Source: Halovivax gelatinilyticus (lineage in GTDB: Archaea; Halobacteriota; Halobacteria; Halobacteriales; Natrialbaceae). Taken from it: DNA of 64,000 nt. The stretch is from NCBI RefSeq assembly GCF_024300625.1, contig NZ_CP101322.1, positions 1,067,992 to 1,131,991 of the forward strand, given 5' to 3'. The notes beneath the pieces are model-generated. The model did not search any database, was not told where the DNA came from, and saw nothing but the letters and a program-made list of their open reading frames with translations. Made by a program: the position numbers and the translations under genes. Positions 9,164 through 16,572 of the stretch are shown in pieces (the stretch's first letter is position 1; the number at the start of each line of letters is the position of its first letter).

Positions 9164-9295
9164 ATGGTTGACAAATCCGGTCATGGATTTGGAAACCACG
9201 TCTCGGGTGCTAGGACACCCGGGACATTTCTGCGCAGGAGATCGCTCGTGCGCATGTCCCCGCGTCAGTACGGAGCGTGGCTTCCGTTCGACTAA
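9164..9295 (+). CDS. Possible small basic protein of 43 residues
   Basis: This ATG-initiated frame encodes 43 residues including GFGNHVSGARTPGTFLRRRS and ends QYGAWLPFD. The Gly/Arg-rich middle and aromatic end look like a compact basic micro-protein rather than random translation. Codon third positions are not strongly G/C-biased, which argues against a highly expressed core gene. It stands alone between the minus-strand zinc-ribbon gene and the AT-rich island. I infer a gene mainly from composition and an isolated open frame. Confidence 0.35.
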   Translation: MVDKSGHGFGNHVSGARTPGTFLRRRSLVRMSPRQYGAWLPFD

Positions 9296-9960
9296 TTGTC
9301 GTTGGACATTATATATTTAATGGTGTCGAGTGGCTGGTGTATTTTTCTTGGGTAGAGGGTGGATGATTCGGTGGAATCACGCTGTGTGAACGGGTGAGTG
9401 AGTGTTCTACTCGACGGTAAGTGTTGACGGACCACAGAAAACCGATGTAACGGGGGGACCCGTGACACCGGTAGTAGGGTGCTTTTTGGCAGGGTGATGT
9501 GTCAATTGGCTAGTGACGATGATCGAAGTGGTATACCTGCCAATTCACCCATAGCAGGCCCCCTACTTATCGATTTCGGGCGATTTCGGAAATAATCGAA
9601 GCGGGTTAGAGATGGTGTGTAATGAATTAGCATGTCATACCCCCAGAATTCGTTCTTTATCGGTCAGAATTAATTCACCCGAGAATTCGGCTGCTCAATC
9701 CATCCCGTCCGTTGGATACGCATCATCTCCGTCCGGTCTGATTCGTGCACACGGTTCCCGATATCCTAGTTTTTCGACTTACCGAAACCGACCCATAACC
9801 ATACTCGGGGGTATTCTGAAAGTCTATCCGCGAAGTGGCGGACCCGATGGCCTCAATCGGCGCGCAACATGCACACGGAGATTCTCCGTTCGTGTGCATA
9901 TTCGTGAAACGGTATTCGTCGAGGCGCGACCCCGAGGGGACGCGGTGATCATTGATTTTC
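9296..9960. other. AT-richer intergenic region without recognised gene
   Basis: About 665 bases have lower GC than the flanks. A plus-strand frame runs 9612-10037 but reads as low-quality sequence and covers the end of the membrane protein gene, so I do not call it. The first copy of a 79-bp direct repeat lies at 9863-9941. This may be the decayed edge of the accessory island that continues to tRNA-Pro. Confidence 0.45.
9863..9941. repeat. Direct repeat copy 1 (79 bp)
   Basis: This copy matches 10540-10618. Both contain GCAACATGCA, then a variable segment, then the identical 26 bases at 9898-9923 (core GTGAAACGGTATTCGTCGAG), then a diverged C/G-rich tail. In this copy the variable segment can fold as a hairpin (GCACACGGAGA against TCTCCGTTCGTGTGC). 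Together the copies bracket the minus-strand membrane protein gene. Confidence 0.7.
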
Positions 9961-10377
9961 TTAGGACTCTTCATGAAACTCTTGTGTACAGTGTTGAAAC
10001 ATGCCCCAGCAAAAACCAAGTATTGTTAGAAAAGTGACTATTGAAAACAGCATTACAGTCAATAGATCCCCATTATCCATCCGAGTATATAATGAAAATA
10101 GACCGATTGGGTACGATACGATGTAAATTAAAACGGAAGTGATGAAAAATAGATCCCACTCTAATACGCCTCCACCAGTTTCAACAAAAACCCTTGACTC
10201 ATCTGAATAATATTCGTGGACTAAAGTTATTGCTGGAAAAAACATCGATAGAATCCCTAACAGTAGAAATTTTAGATCGGCAGAAAGGTGGAAAACGTAC
10301 ATGAGCATCACCGGAACGACCAAGAACAGTATTTCTGTTTTACTTTCCAATACTTTGGAGATGTCAGACACATTCAT
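9961..10377 (-). CDS. Small multi-span membrane protein, orphan
   Basis: The 138-residue protein has about four hydrophobic segments, for example ILFLVVPVMLMYVFHLSA and LLTVMLFSIVTFLTILGF, and short charged loops. No soluble domain or known motif is seen. Codon usage is A/T-rich compared with core genes here, so recent transfer is likely. It is bracketed by two copies of a 79-bp direct repeat. It could be a toxin, an immunity factor or a channel; nothing in the sequence decides. Confidence 0.6.
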   Translation of the reverse strand: MNVSDISKVLESKTEILFLVVPVMLMYVFHLSADLKFLLLGILSMFFPAITLVHEYYSDESRVFVETGGGVLEWDLFFITSVLIYIVSYPIGLFSLYTRMDNGDLLTVMLFSIVTFLTILGFCWGMFQHCTQEFHEES

Positions 10378-10539
10378 CTGCCAACTAATAATTACCGACT
10401 TCTAATAATACCCCAGAATTATCGCGCGATCTCCGGGCTCGTAGGGTCGCGGAGCGATCCGGTCCCCCTCAGTTTCCGCTGCGCGGTGCTGAGGCGAGGC
10501 GGTTACTTTGGGACCTTAGCCTTAGCCAATCGAGCGGCG

Positions 10540-10618
10540 GGCAACATGCAAATTCCGATCCCGCGTTCGTGTAAATATTCGTGAAACGGTATTCGTCGAG
10601 CCGCGATCTCAGGGGGAT
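10540..10618. repeat. Direct repeat copy 2 (79 bp)
   Basis: This is the second copy of the element at 9863-9941. The 26 identical bases are at 10575-10600. It ends about 40 bp before the start of the plus-strand membrane protein, so it may hold that gene's promoter, while copy 1 lies at the 3' side of the minus-strand gene. Confidence 0.7.
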
Positions 10619-10657
10619 CACCAATAGAGTATTCTGTCAACACTACCAGTTAGATCT

Positions 10658-11488
10658 ATGAACGAAATTGATCCTGGGGAGGTCTTTGAATGGGGCCCCT
10701 CGAAAGGGGTCGAATTCGAAATTATATTTGCAGGTGTAATGGCATCTACGCTAATTGCGGTATCAGGAGTATCTCCAATTCTTGACACGCTCTCCGCAAT
10801 CGGAGCTCTGTCCATGTTATTATTAACTATGCTTCGGAGAATGGCACTTGAGAACGATTTTGCTGTACAAGAACCGATACTGTCGTCTACTCTATTTTTA
10901 ATATTCTTCATATCCGCCTTCGGATTGGTATACCTATCCATATTTTTGATTGATTTACTATCCATCTTTGTTGGCCTGAATTATTGGATAGCTCTACCGT
11001 TGTTCCTTTTCACAATCCCATATATTACAGTTGGCCTATACGAATTCCTTTACCGGGATTTTATGCTGTGGACGGCGATCCAGACATATAATAAGGCTGG
11101 AGAGCTTTCATTAGGGAATTATATGGTGAAAAGTGCACTATTTTTATCTCTTGTTGACAAGGACGGACTCCCAGATGAATTTGAGGACGTTAGAGAACAG
11201 GAAGACCGCTCAACAATTGGCATTGCAGAGAAGATTGCGGTTTTGGCAGCATTATTGGCATTAGTGATAATACTGTTACTGGCGGTTGGAACTGTGGCAA
11301 TGTTGTTTTTAGACCAAGTGCTTCTGCAACTAATTGTAGTCGCATTGGCAGGGTTACCATTACTGGGTGTTTTGGAGTTCTGGTTTTCTAGACATGGTAA
11401 TGCAAGATTTGGACAGTTAACAAGTGTAAAGGTGAGATATGGCTATTTCGTTGTTGTTGCATCAACAGCCTATCTAGGCTCTCTCTAA
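10658..11488 (+). CDS. Polytopic membrane protein, orphan
   Basis: This is a 276-residue protein with six to eight membrane segments (for instance LFLIFFISAFGLVYLSIFLI and IAVLAALLALVIILLLAVG) separated by one acidic cytoplasmic-looking loop near residues 165-190 (KDGLPDEFEDVREQEDRSTI). No catalytic motif is apparent. The gene is A/T-rich with unusual codon choice (ATA, TTA, AGA common), unlike the flanking core genes. An A/T-rich stretch about 27 bp before the ATG could be its TATA element. It converges on the 85-residue gene with only 3 bp between stops. Confidence 0.75.
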   Translation: MNEIDPGEVFEWGPSKGVEFEIIFAGVMASTLIAVSGVSPILDTLSAIGALSMLLLTMLRRMALENDFAVQEPILSSTLFLIFFISAFGLVYLSIFLIDLLSIFVGLNYWIALPLFLFTIPYITVGLYEFLYRDFMLWTAIQTYNKAGELSLGNYMVKSALFLSLVDKDGLPDEFEDVREQEDRSTIGIAEKIAVLAALLALVIILLLAVGTVAMLFLDQVLLQLIVVALAGLPLLGVLEFWFSRHGNARFGQLTSVKVRYGYFVVVASTAYLGSL

Positions 11489-11491
11489 ATT

Positions 11492-11749
11492 CTAAAAATA
11501 GTTGCAACCCAAGTCTAGTTGGAGTATAGCCTCTTGCGCTGTGAGACCGTGCTGTTCCGCAATCTTGCTTGCAATACTCAATGCCCGAGTTTCTGTGTCA
11601 GACCCTTTGTGTTCAAGGGCAACACCGGCTAACGCATAGACGATTAGAAAATAATCTTGTGGATGTGGCATACCCACTCCTGAACTCGTCACCTCGTATA
11701 AACCCTCGTAGCAATCGAGATTAGCTTTCCACCAACCGCTGTTTCGCAT
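11492..11749 (-). CDS. Hypothetical protein of 85 residues
   Basis: The product is soluble in character, with a Trp/Tyr-rich N-terminus (MRNSGWWKANLDCYEGLYEV) and an amphipathic helical C-terminal half (ETRALSIASKIAEQHGLTAQ). It has no recognisable domain. It converges with the membrane gene, 3 bp between stops. The helical end could be a protein-protein or DNA-binding segment. I regard it as a probable accessory gene of the island. Confidence 0.55.
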   Translation of the reverse strand: MRNSGWWKANLDCYEGLYEVTSSGVGMPHPQDYFLIVYALAGVALEHKGSDTETRALSIASKIAEQHGLTAQEAILQLDLGCNYF

Positions 11750-11784
11750 GCTTCATGTGGACCATGCGTTTCGGGTGGAGATCT

Positions 11785-11870
11785 GCGGCGGCGGGGCGGG
11801 GGCGGTGTAATTTTTTGGCTCTGTCCCCTTGGGGACACCCCCCAAGGGGGCGTTCGCGCGAAGCGCGAAA
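11785..11870. other. G-rich tract followed by three consecutive hairpins
   Basis: A G-run (11785-11807, with G-tracts of 2-5) is followed by T6. Next come a perfect 14-bp palindrome GTCCCCTTGGGGAC (11823-11836), a CCCCC-AA-GGGGG stem (11839-11850) and the stem TTCGCGC-GAA-GCGCGAA (11853-11869). No gene covers this segment. It lies just upstream of the 85-residue gene and downstream of the truncated gene at 12018-12395. Confidence 0.6.
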
Positions 11871-12017
11871 CGACCCCGATGCGGTCGCGGCGCGATCGGC
11901 GCGGTCGAGCCCATGCCCACCGCCCGAACACAAACGGAGTTGTGACTATCCGTAACGGGTGAAAGTCTACTTTCTGAAAATAAGTCTCAAACCAGCGTAG
12001 CCACTACGAGGGTCGTT

Positions 12018-12395
12018 TCAGCGATCGGCGACGGCGCCCACGTAGCCCGTTTCAGTATCGCCGCTTGACGTCTGCCAGGTCATCAACGTTCGTCGCAGCG
12101 GGAGCGGATCGTTCCCTGACCGCGTCCACTTGTACAGTGCTTCGCTCGCGATCTCCTGGGCAGTCTCGAAGCTATCGGATTTCAGCATCGAGAGAATCCC
12201 GTCGATCCGCATCCGCTCGGGTTCACCGTGTTCGTCGAACTCGATTTCAGCGCCGTTCTTCGCGAGCCACTTCTGAAACGGCGAGCAGTCGGCGATGTGA
12301 TCGGCCATCCCCATAATCGACTGCATCCGGTCGGCGTAGCTGTCGATCGCGAGCGTGCTCGCGTGTTTGCTCGCAGCATCAATATGGGACCGCAC
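12018..12395 (-). pseudogene. Truncated gene of an integrated element (5' end lost at a tRNA-like site)
   Basis: The frame encodes about 125 residues with a convincing protein-like composition (GMADHIADCSPFQKWLAKNG, SFETAQEIASEALYKWTRSG). Its only possible start is a GTG inside a degenerate copy of the tRNA-Pro 3' end at 12386-12410, and the frame stays open upstream for 11 codons to a TGA without an ATG. That is what recombination at an attachment site would leave: the 3' part of a gene whose 5' part is elsewhere. The protein family is not recognised. It may still be expressed as a shortened protein. Confidence 0.5.
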
Positions 12396-12410
12396 GGATT
12401 GTGAACCACG
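12386..12410 (-). repeat. Degenerate copy of tRNA-Pro 3' end (attachment-site remnant)
   Basis: These bases align with 12516-12539, the T-arm and acceptor 3' strand of tRNA-Pro, in the same orientation, with a one-base insertion and a few mismatches. A 14-base inverted match to the same tRNA part (12456-12469) lies in between. Duplicated tRNA 3' ends are the classical mark of integrase-mediated insertion. Confidence 0.6.
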
Positions 12411-12515
12411 CCGAGACGGTCTCCCTCACTCCGTTCGGGCGCTGCGACTCGTCTAATTCAAATCCGCGCTAATCAGATGGCTGCTGCTCGCGAATGTGCT
12501 CGCGGCGAGATAAGT

Positions 12516-12587
12516 GGGACCGCGCGGATTTGAACCGCGGTCACGGGCACCCAAGGCCCGAAGTATACCAGACTAACCCACGGTCCC
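12516..12587 (-). tRNA. tRNA-Pro (anticodon UGG)
   Basis: The minus strand begins GGGACCG and ends CGGTCCC, which form a 7-bp acceptor stem. The anticodon stem CGGGC/GCCCG holds a loop CTTGGGT with TGG at positions 34-36. The T-arm is GCGGTTCAAATCCGC. No intron and no encoded CCA. It decodes proline codons. The 3' side faces the AT-rich island and has degenerate copies of its own end nearby, so it appears to have served as an integration target. Confidence 0.95.
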
Positions 12588-12652
12588 GTACACATCGTTC
12601 CGGGGCGAGGGCGTAAAGGGTTTCGTTTGTCTGGCGGGCGTGCAACAGTGTA

Positions 12653-13339
12653 TCACCCGCCGAGCAAGCGCTCCATCTCCTCTTCGGTGGCCTCGGAGAC
12701 GCCGTGTTGCTCCCAGGGATACTCGGGCGACTCGGGCGCCTCGATGTCGGCTAGGAGTTCGGCCACCTCGTCGTCGGTCGCCTCCGGCAGGGCGTCGCTC
12801 GCGCTCTCGTCGACGACCGTGTGATCGAAGATCTCGCCGAAGGCCGCGACGACGCGGTCGGGGTGCTGTGCGGGATCGAGGTGAAAGTGTGCGAGCGCGC
12901 CGACGCTCTCCAGTCTCCGGTTCAGGTAGTAACTGAATTCGAAGATCGTCTCCGGGTCGGTCTGGCGCAACAGCGCGTCGAGCGAGTGAAAACAGACGCC
13001 GATGCGCTGGTCGTACCACTGCTTGCAAAAGTTGCTGATGGAGACGCCGATCGCGGCGACGTCGGTCGGATCGGAGACGACGTCGACGGCGACCGGTCCC
13101 GTAAAGTCGGGTTCGCCGGCCGCTTCGGCGGCCCGGATCACGTCGCCGACCGTCAACAGGCCGTGCGTCTCCGGACCGCGAACCGGCTCGACGTCGTCGC
13201 CGGCGAACGACACCTGCAACAGCGCCGTCCGATCGTCGTGTGTACACATGGTCGAACAGCCGTCCGTCCGCGTCCTCGAATCGTGGAGAAAGAGGACGTT
13301 CGCCGGCGGCTCGACCGCGTCTGGGGAAAGTGCGTCCAT
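12653..13339 (-). CDS. Haloarchaeal DUF7504-like protein
   Basis: This is a 228-residue protein with a degenerate RecA/KaiC-like layout: a strand ANVLFLHDS near the start, then GPVAVDVVSDPTDVAAIGVS and a strand-helix RIGVCFHSLDALLRQTDPET. It ends in a highly acidic tail. Walker motifs are missing, so ATP binding is doubtful. The arrangement resembles the family found in many copies in haloarchaea and often placed near signalling or HTH genes; its activity is not known to me. Assignment rests on memory of the family's pattern, not on a search. Confidence 0.65.
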   Translation of the reverse strand: MDALSPDAVEPPANVLFLHDSRTRTDGCSTMCTHDDRTALLQVSFAGDDVEPVRGPETHGLLTVGDVIRAAEAAGEPDFTGPVAVDVVSDPTDVAAIGVSISNFCKQWYDQRIGVCFHSLDALLRQTDPETIFEFSYYLNRRLESVGALAHFHLDPAQHPDRVVAAFGEIFDHTVVDESASDALPEATDDEVAELLADIEAPESPEYPWEQHGVSEATEEEMERLLGG

Positions 13340-13494
13340 AGGGGGTCCTGGCCTCTCGTTCGTAACGGTAATTCAATCCGTCCGTCCTTTACCTTTCCGG
13401 CCGCTAACAGGTCATGGGCGCTGGTTGTTCGAGATGGTTAGACCCGTGACCGACGAATTCCCCCGTTCGAACGGACGATTCGACCGAGGACGCC

Positions 13495-15561
13495 TCAGAG
13501 GTCCCGATCGCGCAACTCGATGTCGGCGATCAGGTCGTAGGGGTGTGCGTTTTTGCGGATGCCGTCGAGCAACGCGAACGCCTGTCCCGGATCGAGAAAG
13601 TGTTCGGTGACCACGCGACCGAGCGGCGTCGGCTCGAAGCCGTCGATGAAGTCGTACTCTATGAGCTTGCCGACCGCGTGTTTCGTCGGCACCTCGCCGA
13701 GCATGCGGTCGTTCAGCCGCTTCGCACCCCGCCCGGCGACGGTCACGTTCGCCAGCGTCTCCTCGACGGCCGCCGCCTCGTCGTAGTGGGTCATCACGGA
13801 CTCCATCTCGCCTTTCAACAGCGTGAACGCGATTTCGTCTTCGGTTCCCTCCATCGAGTTGTGGTAGGCGCAGTCGGGTTCGACGAGGACGTACACTTTC
13901 CCCTCGTCGTGGTAATCGGGTCGGCCCGCCCGACCGAGCATCTGGTGGAACTCCTGGACCGAGAGCCACTCGATGCCCATCGCCAGCGAGTCGAAGACGA
14001 CCTGCGAGGCGGGGAAATCCACCCCGGCCGCGAGCGCCGCCGTCGTGACGACCGCCGCCAGTTCCTGGTCGCCGAACTTCCGCTCGACCGTCTTGCGTCG
14101 CCTGTAGTCGAGTCCCGCGTGGTAGGGCGCGGCGTCGTACTCCAGTTTTCGCGAAATCTCGTGACAGCGCCGGCGCGAGTTGGTGAAGATGATCGTCTGG
14201 CCGCGGTAGCCCTTCGACGATTTCGTGTCGAACTCGCGCTTGACGAGCTTGTTCGCCACCCGCACCTTCTCCCGGCCGTCGGCGAACGTGACGTGGCGCT
14301 CGATCGGCACCGGTCGCTCTTCGAACTCGATCAACGTCGATTCGAGCGTCCGGGCGAGCTGTTCGGGATTGCCGACGGTCGCAGACAGGTAGATCCACTG
14401 GGCCCCGTCGTACCCGTCGCGCTCGCGGGCCCTGGTCTCGGTCGCGTACTTCAACCGCGAGATGAGCCCGTCGAGGCGGTGGCCGCGCTCGTCTTCTTTC
14501 AGGGTGTGGACCTCGTCGATGACGACCGTCCCGATATCTCCCAGGTCCTTGCCCGTTCGCAGGGCGTGGTCGATCCCCTCGTAGGTGCCGACGATCACGT
14601 CCGCGTTCGGGTCGAACCGGTTGCCCGAGTCGGCGATCCGACTCGCGCCGACCCGGATCGAGACGTCGACCAGGTGGCCGTACTCGTCTTCGAAATCCTC
14701 GTGTTTCTGGTTCGCGAGCGCCACCAGCGGGACGAGAAAGAGCATCGTCCCCTTCCCCTTCAGGACGCGATCGATGCCGGTCAGTTCGCCGACGAGCGTC
14801 TTCCCCGTCGCCGTCGCGCTCACCACCAGCTGATCGCGTCCGTCGAACAGTCCGTTGTCGACCGAGAGGCTCTGGACCGGAAGCAGGGTGTCGAACCGGT
14901 CTTCGAGCAGGGCCTGCAGATCCGGGTGGAGGTCGAGCGTGTCGACCCCGACGGGATCGACCTCGTCGGTCGTCGCGCTGATCGTATCGAACTTCGTCAA
15001 CTCGGGGTCGAGCCGGCCCTTGAGCAGGTTGACGATCCGCTGGAGGTCTTGCACCTCGAGCATCAGCTCTTCGAGGCGCTCCTTCGCGGCACCCGTAACC
15101 CCGCCCGAATACGAGAGCTGTCGTTCGAGTTCCTGGCGGGCACAATCCGTACAGATCCAGTCGCGGTCGTCCTTGATCGCCGTCTCCGTCGTCACCGGCG
15201 AGTAGCGCCCCGCCGACGCGCAGTAGCGACACGTTCGGACGGCTTTGGCCTTCTCTTCGAGCTGGTACCCGGAAAGCATCTCCAGGAGTTTCGCTCGCCC
15301 CGACGCCGACGTCTGCTCGGAGATCCGAATCCGTTCCGCCCGCCGGGCCAGTTCGACGAACTCGTCGGGCTGGCGGGGCTCCTCGCTCGAACCCCGCTTC
15401 AACCGGAACTTCGTCGGCCGGGGACCGGCTTCGGTCTCCGAGAGGCCGAGTTTCGCCCGGAACAGCCGCTCGCCGTCGCGCGTGACGACGACCAGGTAGT
15501 CGTCGCCGACCTCGTGACAGAAGAGCGTCTCGACCCGCTGGAGCTGCTTCGACACGGCCAT
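13495..15561 (-). CDS. Ski2-like superfamily 2 DEAD/DEAH helicase
   Basis: The product is 688 residues. After an N-terminal region with a CxxC pair (CRYCAS and CTDCAR, a zinc ribbon near residues 110-140) comes the helicase core: Walker A SATATGKTLVGE, motif II VIDEVHTLKEDERGH, motif III YLSATVGNP, motif IV/V region TIIFTNSRRRCHEI and ATTAALAAGVDFPASQ, and motif VI QEFHQMLGRAGRPDY. The order and the DEVH box place it with archaeal Ski2-like helicases, which unwind branched DNA or RNA using ATP. It is related to, but shorter than, Hel308. The ATG at 15561 immediately precedes the conserved N-terminus. Confidence 0.9.
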   Translation of the reverse strand: MAVSKQLQRVETLFCHEVGDDYLVVVTRDGERLFRAKLGLSETEAGPRPTKFRLKRGSSEEPRQPDEFVELARRAERIRISEQTSASGRAKLLEMLSGYQLEEKAKAVRTCRYCASAGRYSPVTTETAIKDDRDWICTDCARQELERQLSYSGGVTGAAKERLEELMLEVQDLQRIVNLLKGRLDPELTKFDTISATTDEVDPVGVDTLDLHPDLQALLEDRFDTLLPVQSLSVDNGLFDGRDQLVVSATATGKTLVGELTGIDRVLKGKGTMLFLVPLVALANQKHEDFEDEYGHLVDVSIRVGASRIADSGNRFDPNADVIVGTYEGIDHALRTGKDLGDIGTVVIDEVHTLKEDERGHRLDGLISRLKYATETRARERDGYDGAQWIYLSATVGNPEQLARTLESTLIEFEERPVPIERHVTFADGREKVRVANKLVKREFDTKSSKGYRGQTIIFTNSRRRCHEISRKLEYDAAPYHAGLDYRRRKTVERKFGDQELAAVVTTAALAAGVDFPASQVVFDSLAMGIEWLSVQEFHQMLGRAGRPDYHDEGKVYVLVEPDCAYHNSMEGTEDEIAFTLLKGEMESVMTHYDEAAAVEETLANVTVAGRGAKRLNDRMLGEVPTKHAVGKLIEYDFIDGFEPTPLGRVVTEHFLDPGQAFALLDGIRKNAHPYDLIADIELRDRDL

Positions 15562-15636
15562 CGTTACGGGACCGGATTTTAAGAGTGGTTCGTCTCGTGT
15601 CGGTCGCAGACGACGCTACGAGAGCGGGCCTGCCCG

Positions 15637-16341
15637 CTAGATCTCCTCGACGAGCAGCGTAACCTCGTTGACCGCGTTCGCGTCGACGTCGATCTCCGTT
15701 TCACCCTCGAACTCCGAGCCGAAGCCGGAGGACCAGTACGTGCCGATCGTGTACGTCCCCGGTTCGATGTCTTCGACGCTGAAGAGACCGCTGACACCGC
15801 TCACCCCCGACGCGTCCTCGACGGCCACTTCGGCGACGACCGCCCCGTCTTCATCCTCGAACGTCACCGGATCGAACCCCGTGTAGCTCAGATTGTATCC
15901 GACGTCGGTCGTGATCGTTCCCTCGACACCGGCCCATCCGTCCTCGTCGTCCACTTCGTCCTGCAGATCCTCGATGGCCTCCTGGGCATCTTCGAGTTCC
16001 GCCTGCGTCTGTTCGAGTGCGTCGACGAGCGCGTCGATCGTGTCCGTCGCGTCGTCCAGTTCCGTTTCCAACGCGTCGACCGTATCGTTGGTCGCAGCGA
16101 GTTCGGTCTCCAGCGTATCCACCGTCGCGTTCGTCTCGGCGAGTTGGGTTTCGAGGGCAGACACACGCCCTGGAAGACCGCCCGGTGGGTCGTCACCGTC
16201 CGCAGCGGCCGTTCCTAAGATACCGAGCCCACCGAGTCCGACCAGCCCGAGCGTCGTCCGTCTGGCGAGCGTCGAGTGGGTGTCGCGCTTCGTCGTCGAA
16301 TCGGTACTCCGTCGATCGTCCGTCTCTTCGTTCGAATTCAT
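15637..16341 (-). CDS. Secreted coiled-coil protein with C-terminal beta domain
   Basis: From the ATG at 16341 the product is 234 residues. A twin-arginine-like signal (LARRTTLGLVGLGGLGILGT) ends near residue 50. Then comes a coiled coil made of heptads repeating as LETELAATNDTVDALETELD (about residues 65-130). A beta-rich C-terminal domain follows (GVEGTITTDVGYNLSYTGFD) whose VEDIEPGTYTIGTYW matches the pattern of carboxypeptidase-regulatory-like folds. It is probably an extracellular oligomeric surface protein. The 5' flank is AT-rich (16440-16490). Confidence 0.7.
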   Translation of the reverse strand: MNSNEETDDRRSTDSTTKRDTHSTLARRTTLGLVGLGGLGILGTAAADGDDPPGGLPGRVSALETQLAETNATVDTLETELAATNDTVDALETELDDATDTIDALVDALEQTQAELEDAQEAIEDLQDEVDDEDGWAGVEGTITTDVGYNLSYTGFDPVTFEDEDGAVVAEVAVEDASGVSGVSGLFSVEDIEPGTYTIGTYWSSGFGSEFEGETEIDVDANAVNEVTLLVEEI

Positions 16342-16572
16342 AGGTTTCGTCACCAGCGGACGCGAGTGCAGCTCCAATTTTTAGTGATGGTGATCGGCGC
16401 TTTCCTCCCGCGGTCGGACGGCCAACGGGTCGTGATTAAAATATTATGTATTATATCGAATTATTTTGGCGAGAATGAAGTTCGTGGGCCGTGATACGAG
16501 ACCGAGTCACCGCCGACCGGGAAACGGGTTGAACGGTCGGTAGGAGGGCGCGAGGACGTCCCGAGGTCCGTT

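Noticed and set aside
9612-10037. A 141-codon plus-strand frame
   Set aside because: Random-looking, overlaps the better membrane protein frame and the repeat, and has no start context.
12182-12409. A 75-codon minus-strand frame crossing the tRNA-like remnant
   Set aside because: Overlaps the more protein-like truncated frame 12018-12395 and consists of Arg/Ser-rich shadow sequence.
13543-15582. A 679-codon plus-strand frame antisense to the helicase
   Set aside because: It has no domain and mirrors the strongly supported helicase gene.
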